Assembly: GCA_038529265.1 (NCBI GenBank)
Contig: JBCBDX010000013.1
Span: forward strand, 1 to 64,000
Length of the DNA: 64,000 nt
From: JBCBDX01 sp038529265
GTDB taxonomy: Bacteria; Pseudomonadota; Alphaproteobacteria; Rhizobiales; Rhizobiaceae
Direction: 5' to 3'
Shown: positions 26,047 through 34,882 of the stretch, piece by piece
Layout: the number at the start of each line of letters is the position of its first letter
Position numbering within the stretch: position 1 is the first letter of the stretch
Program-made: the position numbers and the translations under genes
Notes under the pieces: generated by a model
Database searches by the model: none
What the model saw: the letters and a program-made list of their open reading frames with translations, nothing else
What the model was told of the DNA's origin: nothing

Positions 26047-26082
26047 AGTTTGCTTGCGACGGTAACGCTGAAGGAATTGATT

Positions 26083-26910
26083 ATGGACTTATATCGCATC
26101 TCACCTGGTGATGGTGTTGCCTGGATCACCGGTGCGAGCGCTGGTATCGGTCGCGAACTTGCGCTTCAAATGGCGCGTGAAGGTTACACCATCATTGCAA
26201 CGGCAAGAGGCGAAGACAAGCTCAGCTCGCTGGTTGGAGAGGGTGATGGGCGCATCCATGCGATGGCTGGTGACGTAACTGATCGTGATGGCATGGCAAG
26301 GCTGGTGGCCGACATAGAAGCCAAGTTTGGTCCCATACGTCTGGCTGTTTTCAACGCCGGGAATTATTGGCCAACGCGCGGGGAGGCGATGGACATTGAT
26401 GCTTATCGCAAGAACTATGAAGTCAATGTGTTTGGCGTCCTGAATGGCCTCGTACCCGTCATTGAGAAGATGAAGGGTCATGGCAAAGGACAAGTTGCGC
26501 TTGTTGCTTCTGTTTCCGGCTACACCGGTTTGCCTGCTGCATCAGCTTATGGTGCAGGAAAGGCGGCCATCAATAACATGGCTGAGTCGCTCAAGTTCGA
26601 CTTTGATAAAATGAATATTCGTATTCAGGTTATCAATCCCGGCTTTATCGATACGCCGTTGACGGAGAAGAACGATTTTGAGATGCCGTTTCTGATGCCG
26701 GTAGAGAAGGCTGTCGAACGCATGATCGCTGGCATGGAGCGTGGGCCTTTTGAAATCTCGTTCCCGCGCCGTTTCACATGGCAGCTCAAGATATTGCGTC
26801 TGCTGCCACATGCGCTCTATTTCTGGATCATGAAGCGTTCAACCGGATGGAACAAACGTTCGCTTGATTTTGGCGAGACCCAAAAGGCGAGTGTTACACG
26901 CGTCTCCTAG
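26083..26910 (+). CDS. SDR-family NAD(P)-dependent oxidoreductase
   Basis: 275 residues from ATG 26083 (GAAGGA 7 nt upstream). Classical short-chain dehydrogenase: cofactor loop TGASAGIGRE, NAG motif (FNAGNYWP), catalytic Ser in VASVSGYTG, Tyr and Lys in YGAGK, and NPGFIDTPLT. The C-terminal 50 residues (RFTWQLKILRLLPHALYFWIMKR) form a hydrophobic tail suggesting membrane contact and lipid-like substrates. Its place next to the ChrR-like gene and the CFA/amine oxidase operon resembles the SDR found in RpoE/ChrR-linked clusters of other alphaproteobacteria. The substrate is unknown. Confidence 0.88.
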   Translation: MDLYRISPGDGVAWITGASAGIGRELALQMAREGYTIIATARGEDKLSSLVGEGDGRIHAMAGDVTDRDGMARLVADIEAKFGPIRLAVFNAGNYWPTRGEAMDIDAYRKNYEVNVFGVLNGLVPVIEKMKGHGKGQVALVASVSGYTGLPAASAYGAGKAAINNMAESLKFDFDKMNIRIQVINPGFIDTPLTEKNDFEMPFLMPVEKAVERMIAGMERGPFEISFPRRFTWQLKILRLLPHALYFWIMKRSTGWNKRSLDFGETQKASVTRVS

Positions 26911-26981
26911 TGTGAACGAACAGCCAAACTGTAGACACACTTGAAAGGTTCAGTTGGCCGGGAAGCCACGAGGCAGACCTG

Positions 26982-27428
26982 ATGAGCCATTTTATCAACG
27001 CAAAGCGAAATGGACTTTGGGATAACATCGCCGGAGCTGCCGCATGTGCTGGCACGACTAGCATAATCCATGGGTTGCCGGTTTTTCATAACAGTTGTGC
27101 ATTAACGCGTGTCGATCCAACATATTATTTGTGGAGTTGCGTGTTTCCGAATTTCACGTTGCTCGCTTTGATGGTCGCCAGTGTTGTTTTGCCGGTGGTT
27201 AGCTGGATTATTGGAAGACTATCGCCGAGAGCCCCGATGGGATTTGCATTTGTTTCGCTATGCTTCGGCATTTCGCTTATGTTGATTTCTTTTTTTGTAG
27301 CCACGGAATTTACATTGCCAGCCTATTTCGCTGGCGTCATCGCTGGGCTGATTTTCACGGTCACTCGCGATCATGCATACTGGTTTTTCCAGGCCGGTAG
27401 AGCTTTTCGCGGCAACAGCAACGCATAA
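26982..27428 (+). CDS. Small membrane protein, paralogue 1
   Basis: 148 residues with about four hydrophobic segments and two conserved cysteines near residues 39 and 53 (HNSCALTRV ... YLWSCVFP). It shares a pattern with the next gene: KRNGLxDN, IIxxxPxxHxxC, TRVxxxxYL, FTxxAL, ASVxLP and TxxRDH. No recognised domain. The two paralogues lie between the SDR gene and the photolyase-to-carrier operon, so they may belong to the oxidative-stress cluster (inference). Confidence 0.7.
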   Translation: MSHFINAKRNGLWDNIAGAAACAGTTSIIHGLPVFHNSCALTRVDPTYYLWSCVFPNFTLLALMVASVVLPVVSWIIGRLSPRAPMGFAFVSLCFGISLMLISFFVATEFTLPAYFAGVIAGLIFTVTRDHAYWFFQAGRAFRGNSNA

Positions 27429-27513
27429 CTTATCAATTGAGTATTTGGCTCTTAAGAGCATTTCTTTTTCAAACGACGTTTTTTAGTTCAACAAAGATTT
27501 TCGGAGGAGACCG

Positions 27514-27960
27514 ATGAATTACGCTGTCTATCCAAAACGAAATGGCCTTCTGGACAATCTGATTGGTTCTAGTGTTTGCCTGGTGGTGGCGGCAATCATC
27601 TACGCCCAACCTGCCCTTCATGCTGCGTGTCAGGCGACCCGCGTGGGTAGTCAGGTGTACCTAATGACTTGCGGATGGCCTGCTTTTACGTTTGCAGCGC
27701 TCTTGCTGGCTTCCGTGCTGTTACCAATATTGGGACTGATTTCGGCAAGGTTCGTCGACAAACCCGCAATAGGGGTACTCCCCATCTCTTTCGGCTTGGG
27801 TTTGCTTTTCAGCTTCTTATCCATGGCGATTGCCGGTGAGTTCGCACCCTTCGGCTTGGCAGCAGGCGTCAAATCGGGATTGGTTTTCACGCTCGCGCGA
27901 GATCACACCGCAGCGATTTTTCAACGTACTGCGACAGGGAAAGCTGAAGGGAAAAGCTAG
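27514..27960 (+). CDS. Small membrane protein, paralogue 2
   Basis: 148 residues, the same length as the preceding paralogue, with the same segment order and paired cysteines (HAACQATRV ... YLMTCGWP). A strong ribosome site (GGAGGAG) precedes the ATG. Its last 4 nt overlap the stop of the convergent GPH carrier gene. Function unknown; probably an inner-membrane protein produced by tandem duplication. Confidence 0.7.
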   Translation: MNYAVYPKRNGLLDNLIGSSVCLVVAAIIYAQPALHAACQATRVGSQVYLMTCGWPAFTFAALLLASVLLPILGLISARFVDKPAIGVLPISFGLGLLFSFLSMAIAGEFAPFGLAAGVKSGLVFTLARDHTAAIFQRTATGKAEGKS

Positions 27961-29288
27961 CTCGTTTCAATCTTCTCGCGCAGCTCCTTCTGCATCGCTT
28001 CATTAAGAGGAAAACGCCAGATCAAAGAAATGGCTGCCACTTTCAATGCGATCGGTATCCATCCATAAATGACTGCAAGCGCCAGCAATGCGCTGGCATC
28101 TTGGCTTGGGCCTGCACCGGCCTCAAATCCAAAAAGTCCCAGCAGAGGAAAAGCGACGCCAACACCGAGTGCCAGTGACATTTTGGTGGCAAGGCTCCAG
28201 GCTGCGAAATAGAGGCCAGAACGCTGTTCGCCCGAGTTAGCTGTGTCCACATCGATGACGTCCGCTTGAATCGCCGGCGGGATCGACAGGTCGAACCCGA
28301 CAAAGAACCCCGAGACTGCACAGATAATCGCATAGGGCAGAAGGTCGCCTTCGCCTAGCATGGTCACAGGCGCAAATACGATAATGGCGCAGCACATGCC
28401 GAATGCCCAAGCGCGGTGTTTGCCGAACGTGCGCGCAGCCCAAGATGCTGCGGGTACGCCAGCAATGGCGCAGAGAAAATATAGGAACAGCAGTGGGCCG
28501 CGTTGGTCGGGGTCACCGATAATGTCGGATACAAAGTATAGAAAAAGGGTCGCCGGGATGCCGTTGGCCAGTCCATTCAAGAAGAAAGCGAAAACCAATC
28601 GCACGAACGGACGATTGGCCAGAAGGTGGCGCCAACCATCTTTCAAACCCAGAACCTGCTTGGAGTGTTCTGTTGGCTCCGGCAGTGTAGTGATCGTTAT
28701 GGCCGATATCAGCGGCAGTGCGATAGCAACAGTGATACCCAACAGCGCAAGACCGTGAATGATTGTGGGGTCTTCATTCTGAACAGAGAAGGGCAGCGCG
28801 ATGGCGATCAATGTACCGGTTAGTGTCATTGCTTCGCGCCATCCGGCTACAGTGGTTCGGGTTTTGTAATCCCCCGCCAGTTCTGCGCCCCAAGCCAGAT
28901 AGGGGATCACCACACCCGTATAACCTATGGTCAGCATCGTACCCCAAGCCGCCAAATACAAAACCGATGCATCTGCGGGTGGATAAAAGATCATAAAGGC
29001 CGACAGAGCAGCAATCGGCACTGCACAGGCCATCAATGCGCGCCGACGTCCCAATGAAGGCCGCCAGCGGTCAGCGACGACACCGATCAGTGGATCATTG
29101 ACTGCATCAAACACCCTAACAAACAACAGGGCGGCGCCGACCGCCGCCAGCGGTAGACCTAGCGTTTCCGTGTAGAAAGTCGGCACCAAAATATAAAGCG
29201 GCAGCGTCATCGCAGCCAAAGGCAGGCCCGGCAGCGCATACAAAAGAATGCGCGCCAAAGTCGGTTGTTGTTGCATGGGCGGGCGCAT
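27957..29288 (-). CDS. GPH-type MFS transporter of the photo-oxidative cluster
   Basis: 443 residues, about twelve membrane segments. The glycoside-pentoside-hexuronide symporter motifs are present: VRVFDAVNDPLIGVVADR (cation-site aspartates) and RRRALMACAVP. It is last of five minus-strand genes beginning with the photolyase. A carrier of this type accompanies CFA-like synthase, DUF1365 and amine oxidase genes in many alphaproteobacteria. A lipid or lipid-precursor substrate would fit better than a sugar (inference). ATG 29276 (MQQQPTLARI) is an alternative start. Confidence 0.85.
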   Translation of the reverse strand: MRPPMQQQPTLARILLYALPGLPLAAMTLPLYILVPTFYTETLGLPLAAVGAALLFVRVFDAVNDPLIGVVADRWRPSLGRRRALMACAVPIAALSAFMIFYPPADASVLYLAAWGTMLTIGYTGVVIPYLAWGAELAGDYKTRTTVAGWREAMTLTGTLIAIALPFSVQNEDPTIIHGLALLGITVAIALPLISAITITTLPEPTEHSKQVLGLKDGWRHLLANRPFVRLVFAFFLNGLANGIPATLFLYFVSDIIGDPDQRGPLLFLYFLCAIAGVPAASWAARTFGKHRAWAFGMCCAIIVFAPVTMLGEGDLLPYAIICAVSGFFVGFDLSIPPAIQADVIDVDTANSGEQRSGLYFAAWSLATKMSLALGVGVAFPLLGLFGFEAGAGPSQDASALLALAVIYGWIPIALKVAAISLIWRFPLNEAMQKELREKIETS

Positions 29289-29332
29289 TTCTACCTCAGC
29301 CGCAGGATTGCCTTTTCAGGGCATACGCACAA

Positions 29333-30622
29333 TTACTTTTCGTAGATGATTTGGCGAACGTCGATAAATTCCGTTCCGAAACCGGCTTCGCAGTAGTGGA
29401 AATAAAACTCCCACATGCGTTTGAAGCGTTTATCAAAGCCCAATGGTTTAATGTCGGCCCAGCGTTCCCAGAATGTAACCCGCCAATCGGCCAGCGTGCG
29501 GGCATAGTCTTGTGGGAAGGTCCGCACTCCGGCGTCTTTCAACCCGTGTGCCCTGCGCAGTTCTTCGAGCTTGGACGGTGACGGCAGCATGCCTCCTGGG
29601 AAGATATAGCGCTGAATGAAATCGGGGTTGAGTTTGTAATAGTCGAACGTCTCATCATTCATGGTGATGATCTGCAGACCCGCGCGTCCACCTGGTTTTA
29701 GCAATGCTTTGAGTTGTTGATAGTAGGAGTCCCAGTATTCCTCACCGACCGCCTCAAACATCTCGATGGAAATGATGTGGTCATATTGGCCGCGTTCGTC
29801 ACGATAGTCTTGAAATTTCAGTTCCACCTTGTCTTCAAGGCCAGCTTTCTTGATGCGCTCGTGTGCAAATGCCAGTTGCTCCTTGGAAATTGTCAGCCCT
29901 GTCACATGACAACCGATTTCTGTTGCTGCGAACTCGGCGAAACCGCCCCAGCCACAGCCAATCTCCAAGACATGATCACCTTTTTTGATGCCAACAGCTT
30001 CGGCCAAAGCACGATATTTGGCTGCCTGCGCTGTCTCCAGATCGTTGACCCCATCGGCGTATATTGCCGATGAGTAGGTCATCGAGGGGTCAAGCCACTT
30101 GGTGTAGAAGTCATTGCCAAGGTCATAGTGCGCGGCGATGTTCTTCTGCGCCTTGGCTTTGGTGTTGCGGTTGAGCCAATGCAGGAAACGGCCCAACGCA
30201 GTCATCCACAAATTCGCAGTATACAAACGGTTGCCCCATTGCTCGTTCTCCAAGAACAATGCGAGGAACGTTGTGACGTCCGGGCTCGTCCAATCACCAT
30301 CCATATAGCTTTCGCCGACGCCTATGGTGGCTTGCGTGATGGCTTTACGTGGCAGGTTCCAATTATGGAGGACTAGCACTGCGTCCGGCCCGGCACTTTG
30401 CCCCTTGATCGTCACAACTCGTTGGTCCGGCAATTGAATTGTCAGCGATCCCTTGGGCAGCGCAAGCGCCGCACGAAGTGCGACCCTGGCTTTCATGGGC
30501 AAGCCGCGAATGTGCTTTTTGATGTTGCCGGGCGTTAGAACTTCAGCACGTGCCATAATTTCTGCGGCCCATTGGGATGCCGTATTGTGCGCTGACAAGA
30601 GATGATTTGCGGACATGGCCAT
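29333..30622 (-). CDS. Cyclopropane-fatty-acyl-phospholipid synthase-like methyltransferase
   Basis: 429 residues. SAM-dependent enzyme of the CFA synthase family, acting on double bonds of membrane phospholipid acyl chains. An N-terminal lipid-binding domain is followed by AAHYDLGNDFYTKWLDPSMTYS, the SAM site LEIGCGWGGFAEFAA, ISIEMFEAVGEEYW, and IFPGGMLPS. Length and motifs fit the family. In Rhodobacter, CFA-like methyltransferases of the singlet-oxygen regulon take part in making modified (furan) fatty acids, so this one may do likewise (inference). GGAGG precedes; ATG 30616 (MSANHLL) has better spacing than 30622. Confidence 0.9.
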   Translation of the reverse strand: MAMSANHLLSAHNTASQWAAEIMARAEVLTPGNIKKHIRGLPMKARVALRAALALPKGSLTIQLPDQRVVTIKGQSAGPDAVLVLHNWNLPRKAITQATIGVGESYMDGDWTSPDVTTFLALFLENEQWGNRLYTANLWMTALGRFLHWLNRNTKAKAQKNIAAHYDLGNDFYTKWLDPSMTYSSAIYADGVNDLETAQAAKYRALAEAVGIKKGDHVLEIGCGWGGFAEFAATEIGCHVTGLTISKEQLAFAHERIKKAGLEDKVELKFQDYRDERGQYDHIISIEMFEAVGEEYWDSYYQQLKALLKPGGRAGLQIITMNDETFDYYKLNPDFIQRYIFPGGMLPSPSKLEELRRAHGLKDAGVRTFPQDYARTLADWRVTFWERWADIKPLGFDKRFKRMWEFYFHYCEAGFGTEFIDVRQIIYEK

Positions 30623-30636
30623 AAGCCTCCCAACCT

Positions 30637-31491
30637 TTATTCTGCAGCCTGCGGCGCTGTATCTTCATAGGAAACAGGCGCGGGCGGCTTTCCCCGAGAA
30701 TGGAACTTTGCGCCTTTGAGCCATAATTTCAATGCTTCCCAATGGATGCCTGCCACCACCTTTAGGGTCATAAAGGGCAGGCGAAGCAGTTGGCTCGCGA
30801 TGCTTGCGCTCGTAATCGGTAATTTTGAGCCACTGAAAGTCGCCGACAAAAGAGGGTCCCCGAATTCATCGGTTTCAAAGATGCGCATCTTTACTTCGTC
30901 ACCCGGCGGTAACATGCGAAAGAAATAGCGCATCGACATATCAATGAAGGGCGAGACGTAGAAAATCTTGTTGCGTTCTTGGCGCACGCCTGCGGCGGTC
31001 AACTGCCCCGGTTTAACTTCGCAAACATAGGTATGGCGTTCGCCAAAGGTGTTACGCACTTCATAGATCATCGCGCTCAACGCATCGTTTTCGCCATAGC
31101 AATAATAGACGGATATCGGATTGAAGACGAAGCCGAGCATGCGTGGGTAAGCGAGAAGCAAAACCCGTTCGGGGTGGGCTACCCCGGCTTCTTGCAAAAG
31201 CTGACCTACATATACACGCAGCGTAGTGTGGCCCTCATTCTTGGGAAGATGGTCGCGCTCGAAGAAAGAGAGCAAGTTTCGGCGGTTGACGCTGAAGAGC
31301 GACGACAGCCGGTTTGCGTCGTCCAACGCATCGAGGTCAATGAGTGCGGAGAACACGCGATAGCTGAAGCGATGGCCGAGTGGCTTAAGACGCGCGTGCA
31401 TGACCTGACCAGTATAAAGTAAAGCCGGTTCATCAGGTGGCGCAAAGAGCGGCTCATTTGGGTGCCGGGTATGTTTGATACTTGCAGACAT
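30637..31491 (-). CDS. DUF1365 family protein
   Basis: 284 residues from ATG 31491 (MSASIKHTRHPN), 2 nt after the stop of the FAD oxidoreductase gene; the frame extends further upstream only into that gene. DUF1365 motifs: YTGQVMHARLKPLGHRFSYRVF, LGFVFNPISVYYCYG, EVRNTFGERHTYV and FYVSPFIDMSMRYFF. Proteins of this family nearly always travel with the amine oxidase and CFA-like methyltransferase genes, as here. Their biochemical role is not established; a part in lipid modification is inferred from context. Confidence 0.9.
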   Translation of the reverse strand: MSASIKHTRHPNEPLFAPPDEPALLYTGQVMHARLKPLGHRFSYRVFSALIDLDALDDANRLSSLFSVNRRNLLSFFERDHLPKNEGHTTLRVYVGQLLQEAGVAHPERVLLLAYPRMLGFVFNPISVYYCYGENDALSAMIYEVRNTFGERHTYVCEVKPGQLTAAGVRQERNKIFYVSPFIDMSMRYFFRMLPPGDEVKMRIFETDEFGDPLLSATFSGSKLPITSASIASQLLRLPFMTLKVVAGIHWEALKLWLKGAKFHSRGKPPAPVSYEDTAPQAAE

Positions 31492-31493
31492 AC

Positions 31494-32855
31494 CTATTCT
31501 GCTGCCACCGGCAGGGGCGTTGAGATTTGCGGATTTTCGACAGCAGTTTCCCACGGAATATGGCCGCCAAGTGCCCGCGCAACAGCAAGACCGGATTTCA
31601 AGCCATCTTCATGGAAACCATACCCTGTCCAAGCACCCGCAAACCACGTGTTTCTGTTGCCTTGAATGCGGGGAAGTGCTGACTGTGCCGCCATTGCATT
31701 TGCATCAAACTGCGGGTGCGAAAAGGACCATTCACCAAATACGGTATCTGCTTCTGGTTCACGGGTAGGGTTCAACGTCACAAATAACGGATAGTTCGCA
31801 TCGATGTTTTGCAAACGGTTCATCCAGTATGTGAGGCAAATGTCGCTTTCATCACCCTTGGCGCTATCCCGTAGGTAATTCCACGCCGCCCAAGCACGCT
31901 TGCGCTTTGGCATGAAGGATGCGTCACGGTGGAGCACCACCCGGTTTGGTTTGTAGCCAACGGCGCCCAAGATCGCTTTCTCGTCCTTGTCAGCATCCGC
32001 CAACATCGCCAGCGCCTGATCGCTGTGAGATGCAATAACGACGTGGTCAAAGGTTTCGCTGCCTTTCTGACTGGCGACAAGAACTTTGCCATTTGCCGCA
32101 CGGTGGATCGACACTACAGCCTCGCCGAGGCGGATGTCCGGCAAATCAGCCAGCATCTTGTCGTGATAATTACGAGAGCCGCCGGACACAGTCCGCCAAA
32201 TGGGCGGTGCGATTTCCAAGAGTCGATGATTTTCAAAAAAATTGACAAAGGCACTCGCAGGAAAGTCCAGCATCTTGACTTTGGGTGTTGACCAGATGGC
32301 TGCAGCCATGGGGATCAGGTAATCATTGCGGAAACGGTTAGAGAAACCGTTTTCCTCTAGATACTGTCCAATTGAGCGTCCATTCATGGTACCATTGTCG
32401 CGGTCGCGCAGAGCGACGCGATTGAAACGCAAAATATCCTTGATCATCCACCAAAAGCCCGGCGAGACGAGGTTCCTTTTTTGCGCAAAGACTGAGCGTT
32501 TGTTTTGGCCGCACCATTCGCGTCGACCATTGTCCAGTGACAGAGCAAAGCTCATGTTGGTGGTTTCACTGCTCACGCCCAAGTGAGAAAACAAGGCGCA
32601 GAGATTAGGATAGTTTCGCTCATTGAAGACGATGAAGCCCACATCGACTGGGATATGTTTCCCGTCATAATCGACATCGACGGTACATGTATGGCCACCG
32701 GCGCGGTTCTCAGCCTCGTAGAGCGTGACATCATGATTGAAGTTCAAAGACCAAGCCGCGGAAATGCCGGATATGCCAGATCCAACAACAGCGGTTTTTT
32801 GCCGTTCGCCGACCGCCAGTGCAGGGGTGTTTGTCCCTGTTACATGTATGTTCAA
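31494..32855 (-). CDS. NAD(P)/FAD-dependent amine-oxidase-like oxidoreductase
   Basis: 453 residues. FAD-binding Rossmann motif near the N-terminus (TAVVGSGISGISAAWSL ... LYEAENRAGGHTCTV), typical of flavin amine oxidases, desaturases and related enzymes. The C-terminal FAD contact is FAGAWTGYGFHEDGLKSGLA. The internal FNERNYPNLCALFSHLGV segment is characteristic of the group encoded with DUF1365 and CFA-like genes. It overlaps the photolyase gene by 4 nt. The likely substrate is an acyl lipid rather than an amine, judging from partners (inference). Confidence 0.9.
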   Translation of the reverse strand: MNIHVTGTNTPALAVGERQKTAVVGSGISGISAAWSLNFNHDVTLYEAENRAGGHTCTVDVDYDGKHIPVDVGFIVFNERNYPNLCALFSHLGVSSETTNMSFALSLDNGRREWCGQNKRSVFAQKRNLVSPGFWWMIKDILRFNRVALRDRDNGTMNGRSIGQYLEENGFSNRFRNDYLIPMAAAIWSTPKVKMLDFPASAFVNFFENHRLLEIAPPIWRTVSGGSRNYHDKMLADLPDIRLGEAVVSIHRAANGKVLVASQKGSETFDHVVIASHSDQALAMLADADKDEKAILGAVGYKPNRVVLHRDASFMPKRKRAWAAWNYLRDSAKGDESDICLTYWMNRLQNIDANYPLFVTLNPTREPEADTVFGEWSFSHPQFDANAMAAQSALPRIQGNRNTWFAGAWTGYGFHEDGLKSGLAVARALGGHIPWETAVENPQISTPLPVAAE

Positions 32856-34309
32856 GCGGCCAATCCTCTCATGGTTTGATACGCATCGAGCGCTCGCTCA
32901 CGCGCCTGCTTATGATCGACAATAGGGTGCGGGTATGTTTCGCCCAGTTCTACACCAGCAAATTGCAGAATTTTGCTTGGTGCTTCCCACGGTTTGTGAA
33001 TGAATTTTGTTGGCACCTTTGATAGTTCCGGCACCCAACGCTTCACATACTCGCCATCAGCATCGAATTTTTCACCCTGCGTAATGGGGTTGAAAATACG
33101 GAAATAGGGAGCCGCGTCGGCGCCAGAGCCTGCGACCCATTGCCAAGAGGCCGTGTTGGAGGCGGGGTCAGCATCAACGAGCGTGTCCCAGAACCATTTC
33201 TCTCCGTGCCGCCAATCGAGCAGCAAATGCTTGACCAAAAAAGAACCGACGATCATGCGAACGCGGTTATGCATCCAACCTGTGTCATAAAGTTGTCGCA
33301 TGCCGGCATCGACGATCGGATAGCCCGTTTGGCCACGCTGCCAAGCCCTTAGATGCTCTGCGTTGTCTGCCCATGGAAACTGATTAAACTGCTGATTGTA
33401 GTTTTCTGTTTTCAGCTCAGTGAAATTGACAAGCAGGTGATAGGCAAATTCGCGCCATACAAGTTCTTTGCGAAACGTGGTTACATCATCAATCGGCAGG
33501 CCTTCTGCGACTTGATCGACCCGTGCCCAGATTTGAGCGGGCGAAATCTCTCCAAAGGCAAGATGGGGCGATAAACCGGACGTTCCCTCAATTGCTGGAA
33601 AGTCGCGTTGCCGGTCGTAGCGCCCAAGCCCATTGGCAAGAAATTTTTCTAATCTATCGAACGCGCCTTTGGTTCCGGGCTTCCAATTTTCAGCCAGTCC
33701 GCCAGACCAGTCCGGCTTTGTGGGTAGCAAATTCCAATCAATCAGTTCATCAGATGCTGGCGCATTCTCAATGGCAGGCAGTTCTTTGGGCGTTGCAAGA
33801 GGTGCGCGCGGCGTGATGGTCGCTGCAAACATCTTCCAAAATGGTGTGTAAACTTTGTAGGCGCCCCCAGTGCCTGACTTAAGCAGTGTCGGCTCGTGCA
33901 TTAGGCGCCCGGCAAAGCTATGCGCTGTTATGCCATCGTCATGGAGCGCTGTCTTGATTTTCGTATCGGTGTCGATGCCGAAACGTGAATAGCGTCTGTT
34001 CCAAACGACGGATTGGGCACCTGTATTTTCAACCAGCTGGGTGATGTGGTCCTTTGCGTTGCCACTTCGCAAGATTAGCCGGTTGCCGAGCTTTGCGATT
34101 TGATCCGACAGGTTGATCAAAGATTGATGCAGCCACCATTTTTGCGCGCCGCCATAGGGCGTGTGCTTTGCGTCAGTTTCCAAGACGAAAACCGGTATGA
34201 TTGGCTTTCCTGACGAAACTGCGGCTGACAATGCTGCATTGTCTGAAAGGCGCAGATCATCGCGAAACCAAAAAATAATAGGAGCGTCTGGAAAACTGAA
34301 AGAAGCCAA
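32852..34309 (-). CDS. phrB: Deoxyribodipyrimidine photolyase (CPD class I)
   Basis: 485 residues. Repairs UV-made cyclobutane pyrimidine dimers using blue light, with FAD and an antenna chromophore. The start IIFWFRDDLRLSDNAAL, then GRYDRQRDFP, TFRKELVWREFAYHLL, DAGMRQLYDTGWMHNRVRM and the FAD-binding SWQWVAGSGADAAPYFRIFNP are diagnostic. The first in-frame start codon that keeps the N-terminal strand is TTG 34309, with no ribosome site; no ATG precedes it. It heads a five-gene operon with the FAD oxidoreductase, DUF1365, CFA-like and GPH genes, and lies downstream of tRNA-Asn on the same strand. Confidence 0.93.
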   Translation of the reverse strand: MASFSFPDAPIIFWFRDDLRLSDNAALSAAVSSGKPIIPVFVLETDAKHTPYGGAQKWWLHQSLINLSDQIAKLGNRLILRSGNAKDHITQLVENTGAQSVVWNRRYSRFGIDTDTKIKTALHDDGITAHSFAGRLMHEPTLLKSGTGGAYKVYTPFWKMFAATITPRAPLATPKELPAIENAPASDELIDWNLLPTKPDWSGGLAENWKPGTKGAFDRLEKFLANGLGRYDRQRDFPAIEGTSGLSPHLAFGEISPAQIWARVDQVAEGLPIDDVTTFRKELVWREFAYHLLVNFTELKTENYNQQFNQFPWADNAEHLRAWQRGQTGYPIVDAGMRQLYDTGWMHNRVRMIVGSFLVKHLLLDWRHGEKWFWDTLVDADPASNTASWQWVAGSGADAAPYFRIFNPITQGEKFDADGEYVKRWVPELSKVPTKFIHKPWEAPSKILQFAGVELGETYPHPIVDHKQARERALDAYQTMRGLAA

Positions 34310-34428
34310 TGAGATAACGAAGTTTATTGCCTGTTTGAATTCGTTACGCAGACAACTGGCGCGCAGATTTCACAAATCAACGCATCGTTTGTTTTATTCG
34401 CTAATTTCGTATCGTGATGCTTAGAAGG

Positions 34429-34503
34429 TGGCTCCCCAGGTAGGATTCGAACCTACGACCGATCGATTAACAGTCGAGCGCTCTACCACTGAGCTACTGG
34501 GGA
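34429..34503 (-). tRNA. tRNA-Asn (anticodon GTT)
   Basis: The minus strand folds as a full cloverleaf: acceptor TCCCCAG pairs with CTGGGGA, D arm GCTCAGTGGTAGAGC, anticodon arm with GTT in CGACTGTTAATCG, T arm with GGTTCGAATCC. The discriminator is G and CCA is encoded (34429-34431). No variable arm. Confidence 0.97.
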
Positions 34504-34694
34504 TCACTGTAATGAACCGCGCATATAACAAAGCGTCGCTCTAATGCAAACGCTAATATGCTGGTTTTTGAGCGTGTGCTGTTATGTGGACTGAATTTAA
34601 GCTCGGTGAAGAGCGCCAAGGCCGCTTGCCGGTCTCAAAAGGCTCTGTTAACAGGCGCTGCGCTAGATCGGTAAAATCGCCGTTTTTGCTCATA

Positions 34695-34768
34695 GGCCTC
34701 GTGGCGGAGTGGTGACGCAGCGGATTGCAAATCCGTGTACCCCGGTTCGATTCCGGGCGAGGCCTCCA
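34695..34768 (+). tRNA. tRNA-Cys (anticodon GCA)
   Basis: Cloverleaf on the plus strand: acceptor GGCCTCG with CGAGGCC, D arm GGCGGAGTGGTGACGC, anticodon GCA within GGATTGCAAATCC, T arm GGTTCGATTCC, U discriminator and encoded CCA at 34766-34768. It lies about 190 nt from, and divergent to, tRNA-Asn; the space between shows no gene. Confidence 0.97.
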
Positions 34769-34882
34769 TAGACTTGATTTCCGCCATTTTGTTGTCCGAT
34801 TATGCGTTGGTCTATGCAGGAAGCGCTTGCGCTATGGATGGATGGTTGCGTAAGGCAGCGCTAGCAAAATGGGACTAAACAA

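Noticed and set aside
27448..27459. Palindrome GCTCTTAAGAGC between the small membrane protein genes, followed by a T-rich run
   Set aside because: It has no loop room (six-base arms abut), so the hairpin would be only a few base pairs; not supported as a terminator.
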